Positions 21,801 through 31,052 of a stretch of 64,000 bases of DNA are shown piece by piece. This DNA comes from Rhynchopus sp. YZ270_cl-10 (lineage: Eukaryota > Euglenozoa > Diplonemea > Diplonemida > Diplonemidae). Location: positions 248,001 to 312,000 of the forward strand of contig OZ037836.1 in assembly GCA_964035575.1 (NCBI GenBank). Reading direction: 5' to 3'. Position 1 is the first letter of the stretch; each line of letters opens with the position of its first letter. Both the position numbers and the translations under genes were made by a program. The notes beneath the pieces were generated by a model. It was not told where the DNA came from, did not search any database, and saw nothing but the letters and a program-made list of their open reading frames with translations.

Positions 21801-24800
21801 CTGCGCTCGCGGAGGGAATGGGTTATTTTTCGCAAAATCCAGAAAAACCGAAAAAAACCCAGAAAACCCGACTCAGCGAGAAAAAAAAAAAGCTAACTTA
21901 ACCCCTGGTTGAGAAGGTCCGTATAAAAAAAAGTTAAAACAACAGTTTCTTGAAAAGATAATTTGACATGAGCGTTAAATGGTCAATTAAAACTCTCGAG
22001 AAGCCCCAGAACCCCACACATACTGCACACTGCCGGCGACATGGTACGGTACCCCGACCCTGTCGTGCAATGGCATTCCCAGTCGCCTAGGGTCGAGCGG
22101 GAGGTGTCGGCGTCGGCACAGCGTTGCCCTGCTGCAGCACAGACGTCTTGGTACTGGGGCTGGGGTGCGCCTGCTGGTGGTGGCGAACGTGCCGACGCAC
22201 AGACACCTTGCTTTGCAATGAGCGAAGCGCACACAGCAGACGCCTTGTTGAATGCAGTGTCCGCGACCACACACCAATCCCCAGTAGCCCTCTTGTCAGG
22301 GTTGCAGCACGCAGTGCCGCACGGCTCCGTCAGCCCCGGACCACTTCCTTGGTTCAAGACTACATTCCACCCGCACGCACACTCACAGCCCTCCGTTGTG
22401 TACCGTTTGAAATGCTCGCACGACCGTGCACTGCTTCCTGTCACTGCAGTGCACTCATCCACTGTGCAGGTCACCACTGCAGACGCTACTGCAGAGTCGC
22501 TGGAGGGGGGAGCACAGACACACAACCAGTCGCCAAGGCTGTCTGGGGAAGTGTTAGGGTCCTCGCAGGTCTGGCCGTGAGCGGTACAAATGCCGGGAAC
22601 GCTGGGGCTGGTATGGGCACAGGAGGAGCAGACATCTGTGCATTCGTCGAGGATGCAGACTGCGGCAGTTGCGTTGCCGGGTGTGCCGTGGGAAGGTGGG
22701 TAGCAGGCACAGACGTAGCTGTTCCCGTCCACAATGCATCTTTGTTGAGCAGCGGCGCAGGTTGCGACGGCTTGGTCATCACACTGTGTGGATGATGAGC
22801 ACACAGCAGCAGACATGACGGCCTCGCCTGAGGAGGGGGTGGGGCAGACACACATCCAGTCGTTCAGAGAGTTTTGGAATACATCCCGGCAGAGTTGCCC
22901 GGCTTGGGTGCACGTGACGCCGTTCACAATACATTCATCCCGGAGACATGATGCGGGCTGTGCCTTCCCCTCACCTACCTCGGGAGAGACGCAGCGGCAG
23001 ACCCAGTCGTTTTGTGAGGTGGGCGATTGCAGTGCGTCGATGCAGATCTGTCCTTTGTCTTCGCAGACTGCTGCGTGTGTGATGCATTCGTCAAGAACGC
23101 AGGAAGCCTTCGCGAGCGGAGCGTACCCAGTCCCTACGATGCAGATGCACCGCCAATCAGAACGGCTGTCAGGGGAGGTGTCTGGGTCCATGCACATTTG
23201 TCCAGCTGGCAGGCAGGTGTTATGACCTTCGCACGTGGCGCAGTCTGCTGTGCATTCGTCGAGGATGCAGACCGCCGGGCCTTCGTACGCCTCACCCTCA
23301 TAGGGCAGGAGACAGCGGCAGCCCCACGTGCCGTTCGTCTCCATGCAGAATTGCTTCGCCCCGCATGCACTGCCGTACTGCGTGCACAGGGGTGTGTCGT
23401 CGCAGTCCGCCGGACCCATGACAGCAGACCCCACCCCGCTCGGGCATTCGCATACCCAGTCTCCTAGGGCCGACGCAGAGACGTTGGTGTCCCTGCACAC
23501 CTGCTGCGCTGCCTCGCATGTGGTGCTGGCGTACGCGGCGCACTCATCGTAAGTACAGTTGTCCGCACGCTGTGCACCATTTGACTGTGAAACATACGGG
23601 GCGACGCAAAGGCATTCCCAGTCCCCTTCCACAGTCTCGTCTGGGTCGTTGCAGACTTGGACAGGGTCGCCGCTACTGTTTTTGTGGCTGCTGCACACCT
23701 CGTTGATGCTCACGTTGTCGCACTCATTGGATTTCGGTTTCGCGCACACTGCTGCACCACCGACTTTCGTTCCAAGCGACTCAGGATTGCACCGGCAGAT
23801 CCAGTCACCCGTAGATAGAGGTGACACGTTGGGGTCTGTGCACGATTGAGAGGGTTGGGCAACAACGCAGATGTGTGGTTGGGAGAGAGTGGTCCGCGTG
23901 CAGGTCGGGCATATGGCACTACATTCGTCGAGGATGCAGTTAGACAGTGAACGAACCCCGTACGAGGCGAACGCCATGAGTTCGAACGGGGCGACACAGT
24001 GGCATTCCCAGTCAGGGCTGTTTGGGTCGGTGTCCACGCAGACCTGTCCGTAAGTCTCGCAGACTAAACGGTTGTCTGCATCGGTGCAGGCGTCGGGGTA
24101 GGAGCACACAGCGGCGGCCACGACAGCGCTGCCCGTGGCAGGCGCAGGGCAGAGACATTCCCAGTCGTGGAGCGACGTCGGGCGCAGGTCTTTGTCGACA
24201 CAAAGCTGTCCAGCTTTCGAGCAGGTGGGTTCGTTGATGATGCATTCGTCGTACTGGCATAAGGCGACGGCAGCGATTTGGCTGCCTGTGCTGGGGGCGA
24301 TGCAGCTGCACTGCCAGTTGCCGAGAGAGTCCTCAGCAGTGTCGAGGTCAGCGCAGACCTGGTCAGCAGAGAGACACACCTTGCCGTTGGTCTCGCATTC
24401 GTTGATGGTGCACAACGCGGTGCTGGCGATACTGGAGGACGACGACGACGTGCATTTGCAGGACCAGTCCTGCGTAGAGGTGGTGCTCATGCTGCCCTCA
24501 ATGCACGTCTGGTTGGCGGAGGAACACACGTTGCCTGCACCACGGTTGGCGCAGGTGCTGCAGGTCGCAGTGCATTCGTCGAGAATGCATGCCGCAGTGC
24601 GGCCGATCTGCGGCGTGCCGGTGTATGGCGTGATGCACTCGCAGGACGCTTCGTCTGCTCTGTTCGGTGTGTCGACACAGCGCTGCCCCGCTGAGGTGCA
24701 GGTGGACCCATAACGTTCACACCACGTCTGTGTGGTGTCTTCGCACTTCGCAGGCGCCATGACGGCGTAGTCCACAGGGTTGGTGCATACGCACGTCCAG

Positions 24801-26197
24801 TCGTTCAGGTCTGCAGCTGAGAGGTTCGGGTCGTGGCACGTCTGTCCTGCCTCCGTGCACACCGCGTCCACCTTCGCATCCATGCATTCGTCAAGAACGC
24901 ACACTGTTACTGACGCCACTGCCGCACCGCCGACAGAAGGTGGCGGGCAAGTGCACTCCCAATCGCCTGCCTTCTTCTTGTCTAGGTCCACACAATTCTG
25001 GCCCTGCTCCGTGCAGGTGGAGGAATACACGGTGCACTCATCCAGCGTACACTCTGCTGCCTTACCATAAGATGTCCCGCTGGCCGGTGCAATGCAGTTG
25101 CAGACCCAGTTCGCGAGGCTGATATGGTCCATGTTATGGTCAGTGCAGGACTGTCCTGCAGAGGCGCAGGTGTGGTTGTGCGTTGATGTGGTGGCGCAGG
25201 TGGGGCATGTGGCAGTGCATTCGTCGAGGATGCACACCGCGGGCTGGTTGTCGCCAGGGGTGCCGACAGCAGGGGCCAGGCAGCCGCACTGGAAAAGGCC
25301 GTCATGCGGAGTGGTGTCGATGCAGCTTTGTCCGTCTACATGACAGATGTCCCCGTTGGTTTCGCAGTCGCTAGGAGGGTACTTGCACAGAGCAGGCTGC
25401 ATGGTCGCGGGTGCGCCTGTGGTAGGGGGGACGCAGCTGCACTGCCATGTGTCAAGTTTGTCGACGTCGAGGTCACTGCAGATCTGCCCCACCGATTCGC
25501 AGGTAAGGCTTTGCGTTGTGCATTCGTCGAAAAAACAATCCGCAACAGCCCTCCCAACAGCGGCCACGCGAGGCTGGAGCATGGGACACACACACTCCCA
25601 GTCCCCAGACACGCTTGGGTCGTTGTCTTCGCATGTCTGTCCCGCAGCCGTGCAGACATCAGAGTAGTCGTCGCACTCATTAGGGCACTTCGCAGGTGCA
25701 CCGTCCTTGGAGACCTTGTTGTTCGGTGGCGGGCAGATACACCTCCAGAAGCCGGTCATTGTGGGCTCCTGGTCTAAGCACGTCTGGCCTGAGTTTGTGC
25801 AGACGGGGCCGTACGTCAGACATTCGTCATAAGAGCAGTCCTTAACAGGCGACGCGACAGCGGGCGTGCCACTGTACGGTGCCGTGCACACACAGACCCA
25901 GTCGCCCACCGCATTGATCCCCTTGTCAGGGTCGTCACACTGCTGACCGTACTGTGCGCAGGTGTCCTCGTTTAAGTCACATTCGTTTATGGTGCATGTT
26001 GCTGCCCCTTCGTGCTTGCCGTACTTCTCGTCGGGTGGTGGGCAGTAGCACTTCCAGAAACCGGGCCATGTCGGCTCCAGGTCTACGCACGTCTGGCCTG
26101 CGTCCGTGCAGATGTAGCCGTGCACCAGACACTCATCCTCATCAGCACCCTGCACGCACACAGCAGCCGCAGCCAGGGTCACGACAAGGACTCTCAT
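12811..26197 (-). CDS. giant EGF-like module surface protein D (4 exons)
   Basis: 2196-aa predicted type I membrane protein. Exons 22024-26197, 15496-15636, 14808-15343 and 12811-14550 total 6591 nt and stay in frame. Start at 26197: MRVLVVTLAAAAVCVQG is a clear signal peptide. About 31 six-cysteine EGF-like modules follow. A distinct Cys-rich module (about residues 1250-1340: GCECACGW, CCNPD, GDWC, AFNK) sits just before the end of exon 1, as in gene A. The stalk is twenty 15-residue PDTLAPGTTASPTAV-type repeats. A transmembrane helix (LVWLIPVIVGSALVLLAG) and an acidic tail nearly identical to that of A finish it. Introns 1 and 2 are phase 1, intron 3 phase 0. Intron 1 (6387 nt) contains two nested hAT transposons; without them it would be 130 nt. 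Whether it is still spliced is unknown. Likely surface adhesion or recognition. Confidence 0.8.
13195..14094 (-). repeat. 45-bp minisatellite encoding the stalk of D
   Basis: Twenty in-frame 45-bp units encode PDTLAPGTTASPTA followed by V, I or M. In the middle, I and M units alternate strictly, giving a 90-bp higher-order period. Copy number is likely to vary between alleles, and so the stalk length. Confidence 0.95.
14551..14807 (-). other. intron 3 of gene D
   Basis: 257-bp phase 0 intron within a module. It starts GTATGTTTAG after CAG and ends CACACACAG before TGC TAC GAT. Splicing restores AGQQ-CYDPD, the usual GQxC region. Confidence 0.75.
15344..15495 (-). other. intron 2 of gene D
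   Basis: 152-bp phase 1 intron, starting GTATGTTAAC and ending ACACACACAG. It is the counterpart of intron 2 of gene A. Confidence 0.8.
15723..19095 (+). mobile_element. inner, complete-looking hAT transposon
   Basis: 3373 bp. Termini CAGGGTCCTCAACC (15723) and GGTTGAGGACCCTG (ending 19095), flanked by perfect 8-bp duplications GGGTTTTT (15715-15722 and 19096-19103). Subterminal copies of GTCTAAGTTA lie near both ends. It encodes one intact transposase. It sits 64 bp inside the left end of the outer hAT, so it inserted later than the outer element was formed. Confidence 0.93.
15982..18828 (+). CDS. hAT family transposase with BED zinc finger
   Basis: 948 aa, intact, intronless. It cuts and joins the ends of its hAT element. 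The N-terminal 230 residues are charged and low in complexity; near the start QPTIVSMF resembles a PCNA-interacting (PIP) box. A BED/C2H2-type finger follows at about 270-305 (CLYC ... HAGDPKH). In the RNase H-like core, LSGDCSRDVSKKEQ gives the first catalytic Asp and CSFDGASAM the second, followed by CYAHSLAL. The C-terminal hAT dimerisation region is clear (LGLSIPVTSVEDERCFNGMK, then RNKL). The ATG at 15982 lies well inside the element. With both termini intact the element may be, or may recently have been, active. A + strand gene in a minus-strand host cluster fits its mobile origin. Confidence 0.93.
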   Translation: MPATAKTSKAQPTIVSMFKKGAVAAPVVRVVEPNKGDTHYDLWSSGKYKSIPDGPTPRLASLHLFLVAEGTVRGFKNHQNDTNKVLKLWLKEFDRAKLADDDREGSKRKTILTIVAEAHEFAMNEAEKGGDSDASAVSVQSQVSQGKKVKKRVVMMAPQVSAVKYVDSTSEEEEEEQCVPVRRNAASEQPEAAMEIDDVDEYSSDGDVVFLGPTHSNTNNPNLTNTTTAPANTDSTNTLKRKREAQEKGCMGLRESTVQGHLNRFSPWLVVGEDKFKCLYCGAFSHAKTKLARDLPAHAGDPKHQRLVKAAALQASNGTVLHTLHANSDKEVEFNQKMLKICIEVIVFLARKGVGHSNLEEFLSFFADKLECTDMEAYLRQQIRYLSCGAVLEIMSCITEVLTEDLLKQVKASRFWGLSGDCSRDVSKKEQLVFVVRYMVGATPVEKLIMMGELKDQTGAGYASLLTKWIDQLGLDYGKMSGCSFDGASAMRSSNKGCQQQIRADINPGALFTWCYAHSLALCGPEAAAEGKSPEITRFFDGLRWVWVFFSGSKIKLDTLEEMLEELRDLCEYCDILIAKPGDTRWLTNGRCCSTVRKEYPAVHSALCKLGEAGDVEAPFIAQHIKEPGFFATLSFMTVVLDELNVLSTSLQSRNTNLLTVCSHIDKCVASLSLLETNPNMFPFYPEWVPRYNQCHGTKLSRRNFAIHHDTVCKPYLKELLKCLSERFVNMDIVRCFSVFDIRNLPANADGLAIYGNTEVKKLIEEFTELHTLEYKKYDVVGEKTRGRPEYSKTEHTVISRTQTTPLLSVDTTPFVEESPELNSLETKKAVAVKEWRILVDVLSKRTTTKDTSDLIATFLTSSAGDAYPIMRDLVLLGLSIPVTSVEDERCFNGMKYVKNSYRNKLLDSSLLCILMCKQAETNENKFTPDQIQRIFEAFKRKKVRVSV
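18829..20307. other. non-coding part of the two hAT elements, repeat-rich
   Basis: 3' UTR and right end of the inner hAT (to 19095), then outer-element sequence. It contains a G-rich block (19160-19230), GTATATGTCC-type repeats (19370-19460, 19980-20075), a CCGAGCTTTC..GTTGGCGGGGC repeat (19500-19555), six copies of a 40-bp unit (19728-19965) and an A-rich purine tract (20170-20230). No ORF of note. Confidence 0.7.
19728..19965. repeat. six 40-bp tandem units, shared with 42.9 kb
   Basis: Units of about 40 bp contain CGCTCGCTTCGCTCGCGG and AGGTACACCTTAAAA. The reverse complement forms the 13-copy array at 42891-43435, so the unit moves or is copied between loci. Confidence 0.88.
20308..21064 (+). 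CDS. OTU-like cysteine protease carried by the outer hAT
   Basis: Frame open from 20273; the first in-frame ATG is at 20540, just before the catalytic motif. A CCACACAG that fits the local 3' splice consensus ends at 20307, so an upstream exon may supply the true start (inference). The OTU signature is visible: VEGDGECQFSAMA carries the D-G-x-C catalytic Cys loop, SQFRIKVVNEM and KTYGDHRTLVAGSDILQVGIWVYN match the core, and RPHHYDIL supplies the His. An N-terminal basic stretch (KRRAENAGDHRDGDPKKAR) may be a nuclear signal. OTU proteases usually remove ubiquitin. A Lys/Asp/Glu-rich open stretch in another frame (to 21236) may be a further exon. Role in the element unknown; protection of a transposase or host interference is conjecture. 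Confidence 0.7.
21065..21907. other. right end of outer hAT, non-coding
   Basis: Apart from the acidic open stretch to 21236, no coding signal. 21795 carries another CGCTCGCTGCGCTCGCGGAG palindromic block. The last 70 bp mirror the CGGGTTTTC-rich left end. Confidence 0.6.
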
Positions 26198-26274
26198 CGG
26201 CTTCGCCTTTGCGATAATCTCTGAAAGCTGTGGACTGTGTTTTCCTGTTGTGGGGGGTGCTGAGGGGGGGGTTA
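26198..26274. other. 5' flank of gene D
   Basis: Only 77 bp separate the start codon of D from a TA-flanked transposon, so the upstream region shared by A and B is not seen here; the promoter or trans-splice site may lie beyond the element. Confidence 0.6.
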
Positions 26275-27874
26275 GGGGCTATCAAATGCTGTATAATTTT
26301 GGGTACAAATGACATTTTTTCGAATTTTTTAGAAAACGTGTTTCTAAGTGTTTTCGACCGGAAAATGTGGTACATACCCCCCAAAAAACTACCTGTGCCC
26401 CGTTTTTTCACCATTTTGTGCATCTGCGAAACTTTTTTTTCGCATTTTTCGAAAAAATCTCAAAAACTGGGCACACCTAGGTACCTAAGTGTGCCCATAT
26501 TCTAGGATAGATGATATGTCAACAAAGGCACGCTGCTCTCCCTCAAACCCCCCAGTTCGCCACAAAATACCACACCGGGGTTGAATTCGATCAAAATCTT
26601 GCTGCCACATTCAGTACTTAGACATTCCGAAGCAACTAATTTTATCCACCAAAAAGGCGCTTTTCTCCTACTAATGGGGGGCCCATAGGGGTGTCCAATG
26701 AGGGGGCCCAAGTTTGTGCGCCAAATCGGCAACAAATATGGATGGAAACTGAGCCAAGCTGCAAACCTGACACCGCAGTATGATTTCCTCAGCGGGGAAG
26801 TTAAGAAGGGCACCTTATACGTTGTTGGCGGCAATGCTATGAAGGTATTTTGCCCCAGCCTCTAAACCAGCACTTTCAGCTGCGTCAGTGGTGTGTCTGT
26901 GGTGGTACCTCTCCTCAGTGAAATTATTGAAGTGCGATAAAAACCAAGAAGGTGAGTTGTCGGCTTCTGAAGCACGTCCCCACTTCTCCACGTTAAAGAG
27001 TTGGCTAACTACATTGTCAAATTTATAAGCAACTCCAAACTCCCACCGTGGTTCCCTGAATCCTACGTGTCCAGCATCAACTGCACACTGAAGCCAGCCC
27101 AACAGACACAGTGTGCCAAGCTTATCAGGGAAGGGACAGCAGCCATGATTCCCACCCTCACACGAGTTGTGGCTAAAGACGAACAGCAGTTTGTGGAGAA
27201 CAAACAGCGTACGAGGTAGCGCCACATTCGAACGATTTTACGGAATATTCGTATGCAACGTTTGCGCAACTCTCTGACCGTCTGCCAGGAGCTAACTCTC
27301 TGCATACGTCCCAAATTGCGCAGTACAAGCAAAACTCCGGTACCGCGCGCGCTTTAGGAATCCCCCTTGTGCGCTATGAAGTGGTCAAGAAGTTCCAAGG
27401 ACCACAGCGCGCTCCAGCCTGCAGATCAGGTTTGGGGAGAGGTGCACGCGGTGAGCTCGACAAGAATACGGACGAAGCTGAAGGACGTGTTAATGGATGA
27501 CTTGAAGGAAGAAGCCGAATCAATAGACTTAAGTCCCGATGGGCGCTGAGGGATGCTTGTCGAGGTCAGAATCGACAATAAAATGTGAACCCCCTTCCGT
27601 CCCTCACAGGAGGACTCCAAAGCGCAAATTGTCATAATCAAGCCCCGTATCTTCAAAAAAAGCATGTACTGAAGGGCACACATAGGTACCTAGGTGTGCC
27701 CAGAAAATCGAAAAAGTGAAAAAAAGGTCTCTAATCACCCCAAAACCGGGTTTTTTGGGCTCATGCGTCATTTTTATGGGGCTGTGGGGTGGATTTCATC
27801 ATCAGAAGACATAGAAACACGTTTTTTATTTGAACTTGAAAAAAAGCCCAATGTTACCCCCATTTGATAGCCCC
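26275..27874. mobile_element. 1.6-kb TA-flanked DNA transposon with long TIRs, decayed
   Basis: Termini GGGGCTATCAAATG at both ends with TA on both sides (26273-26274 and 27875-27876), as in Tc1/mariner-type insertions. The terminal repeats are long (about 225 and 205 bp), diverged in the middle, and each ends inward in a 28-bp palindrome, GGGCACACCTAGGTACC or variant (26475-26503 and 27672-27700). The interior (26510-27670) has short open stretches on the plus strand but no domain that I recognise. Confidence 0.75.
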
Positions 27875-30800
27875 TAGAGGGGGGGGTGTGGGTCAGGGGG
27901 AAAATAATAATGAAAAAAAAACCCCCTTTCATCTTTTTGTTTGGTTCCGCTGCTCACCGTCGTACGCTTCGAAATGAGGGGAAGGGGGAAAACAAAACAG
28001 CTCAGACATTTAAATCATTTTCCACAAAGTATGTGACATTGCTTTGTGTGACTGAGTGTGGGGATGAGTTTAAGAATTAAACTCTTCTCCCAGAAACCTC
28101 CTTTTGTCTCTGGGTTTCTTTATCCAAACGTCATGTGGATGCGTAATAATTCTTGGCTTCATCAGACGAATCAGTACACGTACCGCAGTAAGGAAAACAA
28201 CCATGGATCATACGGGTTTGCTTCTCTCCGGTATGTTTCGAGAGAACAAAACATTTCCCCAAAATTTGCAACATAATTTTTTTGTCCCTCAGATAGACAG
28301 CCGATGAATAGCTACATTTCTTTACCCTCAGTACCACAGGCCAAGGATCACCTCCTCTTCAGTCAGCATTCCCAACTTTCAACTCTCTCTCTCTACTCTG
28401 ACACCCTCCTTAGACCCTATACCCTATGAACACCATAATGTTATTTTGTCATTTTCATTGGTGTGGCCTACGACCCCCAAAAATAGCAGAAAAATAGCAG
28501 AACAAAATAGCATGCCAGGGCAGCGACATCCGGATACTAAGATGGATGGGAAAAGGATTTGCCTCATCCTGTACCCGCAGCCGATGCGAGAGCTGATTTG
28601 TTGGGTTTTGTCGGATTTGTCCACCGAGTACTCCTTGGGAGAGGTGCTCAGAGGGGTCGCACGGTGATGTGTCACGACAAACGTCGTACTGTGCAAATGA
28701 ATGATCGTATCTGTGTTTTTTGTTTTGTTTTGTTTAGAAGTCAATAATAGTCTCATATTGTTCCCCCACAACCATTCAGGGCAAGGCAAGGTAAATCATA
28801 TTGACTTTCGGGTAGGATTTCGTGGGTTGATGGTTAAAAAAAGGGGTGGGGGGTTGGGTGCAGGTGAGAAGCGCGATGAGATAGCGGTGCAAGCACGCAT
28901 TCTGTTGCCACATGCCAGAATGCACCTCGAGGCTAGGCGGCAAAACTCCACAGCTTGGACAGCAAGAAGTTAACCAAAGTGCGGGCCTGCGCTCACACCA
29001 TACTTCTGGAATTGAATGAGAAGCACCAAACGGTGGCCTACGCACCGTGCTGCAGAGACAAGCATGCTGCCATCATGCAGAAAGACGAACGGTGGAGGGT
29101 GCTGGAAAAGAACTGTCGAAGAAGTGCACCACAAAGAACACAGCTACCTACCTATGAGCATGTGGACAAAGAAGAGGGGAGGACCTCGCCTCTTTAATCG
29201 GTGCAACATCTTGTCACCTTTAGACATACGCGAACGTTTCGCGACTGCAAGGAGGTACGATGGCAAACCTGTGAAGGTGTTATCTGAGAACGTCGCGACT
29301 GAGGAAGCGAAAGCTTACGAAGCTCCTGGAGGAGCAGGTCGGGTTGGGCACACCGATGATGACACGCGACGCACGCCGAGAACAACGAAAAGGAGCTCTG
29401 GAAGGCACACAGGGGGAGGTAAATGTTCCCCCTGTACTTGCTGAACCTGAGGTTGTGTCTCAATTTTGTTTCAGCTCGAAACTAAACTGAACCGGTTGGG
29501 TTATGTGGAAGAGTTCTTGCGAATATTGTTGTGCTACGTGTGTTCCTCCACCGCAGTGGCAAAACGAGCTGCTTGACGCCATGGGATGCAACAGGAAGTT
29601 GCCAAAGAGAGACTCCCGCGTATTGGGTCTCCGCGAACTCTTTTTGCGGGACTGCGTTTTCGTCCGTGCCTTTGGTTCGTGGAAAGTCGGTCGTAGCGAG
29701 ATACCAAGGATCGAGTCAGACACAGCTGAAGAAAGGACAAATCGTTCGCACCTCCACTTGACGGCTCATCGTGTGAGCACAGGTGACATGTTGAAAGAGC
29801 ATGTATTGTTGTCGTCGCAAAAATAGGCACACGACGCAATTCACCTCGAGTCTGCCCTTCACAGTTACCAGTTGCTGGCCTCTCGTGGTGGTGAATGAGC
29901 GGGCAGTACCCGTAGTACCGTTTACGTACTTTGCGAAGCGTTGTTGATGATGGCAGATGGGAAGATGTCGCTAGTATATGTAGTCCTTAGCTTATATCCA
30001 AAAAATGCTCGAGAGACTCGTTCCTCTTTGCTTGTTGCTCAAAAGACTATAAACGGGGGGGAAAAAAGTAAAAGTTGTTTGTTGTTCGCTTCCACATTCT
30101 TTTTTTTTTCTTCTTCGACTTGATTTACGATATGGTTGTGTTTGCCTGAAGTACAGAAAGTGTCGTGGAGCACAGGGGGGAAAAGAGGGGGAAACAAGCG
30201 GGGAGCGGGATACGCAGACGCGCGACTTTTCACGAGGGTCTCGAGCATTTTGTCAAATACTACGTGTTTACTTTAGCTTGCTAAAGAGATTTGCCGTACA
30301 AATATGGCTGTAGAAATAGGCCAATTTTTTTGTGAAAATGGGGGTCGGGGACCTTGTATTTAGAAAAATTGCTGGGTAATTTTTTTCCAAAAAAAATGAC
30401 GTATTTGGACGTTTTCGCGCTCGATCTTCCCAAACAAAAAAAAACCAACAGCTATTTTTCACAACCTGGTCTGGTTACTTTACCCACTCAGCCAAAAAGT
30501 GGGATTTTCCAAAACTGATTCTTGTATTTGAGGGCGTTGTTTTTGCTCTAATTGCCCGAAATAGCGTTTTTCGAACCGAATGACCCCCTCCTCTGAGTTC
30601 ACCATATTTTTGCTCGATTTATTTAGTGGAGTAGAACCCCACTAAACAGCTATTTAAACCCGAAAACACACATTCAAAATAAATAGTGTAAAAAAAAAAA
30701 GCGAAACAAGGGGAGGAAATGACCTGAAGAAGGAACATACCTGTAAGAGCTTCATCATTCATGAGAGGAGCCATGAGTCCGCTATCATGTCTAATTCGCA

Positions 30801-30938
30801 CCGCATTGCCCTTACTCAGCGTGGTAAAGGTCTGCAGATGGGAGAGTGCCTGGAATATCAAAAGTGTCACCACGAAACATAGCGTTGTCTGTCACCTGCT
30901 CGAGAGGAGCCACATCGCACCGCCTGCATTGATATTGT
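27875..30938. other. gene-poor stretch with decayed coding fragments
   Basis: 28040-28150 is an inverted copy of 36226-36330. 28500-28670 and 28950-29830 contain overlapping short plus-strand frames of coding-like composition (for example 29250-29450, ending PEVVSQFCFSS) that look like a decayed protein gene; no family recognised. 29900-30938 is AT-rich with homopolymer runs; I see no gene. Confidence 0.35.
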
Positions 30939-30942
30939 ATGG

Positions 30943-31046
30943 AACCTGCCCCGTGAAATTGTCCCCCCCCTCTGACCCCCTTGAAATTGTCCGTCGGGGT
31001 AAAATACCGGTTTTTTTGGGGGGGGACAATTTCACGGGGAGGGTCG
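30943..31046. mobile_element. short GTGAAATTGTCC-type MITE
   Basis: Inverted termini AACCTGCCCCGTGAAATTG and complement, around a CCCCTTGAAATTGTCC...AAAATACCGG core. GTATGG on both sides (30937-30942 and 31047-31052) may be a 6-bp target duplication. A second family member is at 37112-37339. Confidence 0.7.
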
Positions 31047-31052
31047 GTATGG

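Larger units (their letters stand above)
15659..21907 (+). mobile_element. outer hAT-type element carrying an OTU gene
   Basis: Inverted termini CAGGGGTTAAGTTAG (15659-15673) and the complement ending 21907, flanked by perfect 8-bp duplications GTTGAGAA (15651-15658 and 21908-21915). CAGGG ends and 8-bp duplications are hAT hallmarks. Subterminal CGGGTTTTC/TGGGTTTT repeats occur at both ends. After removing the inner hAT (3373 bp plus one 8-bp duplication) the element is 2868 bp and has no transposase of its own, but encodes an OTU-like protein. The stretch 19140-20130 contains dispersed repeats also found at 39-44 kb. Confidence 0.9.
15637..22023 (-). other. intron 1 of gene D, enlarged by transposons
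   Basis: 6387-bp phase 1 intron. The 5' splice site at 22023 reads GTATGTGTG after TGCA; the 3' splice site at 15637 reads TTACAACAG. It contains the whole 6249-bp outer hAT and its 8-bp duplication. The implied ancestral intron is 130 bp, close to the 134 bp of intron 1 in gene A. Confidence 0.8.
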
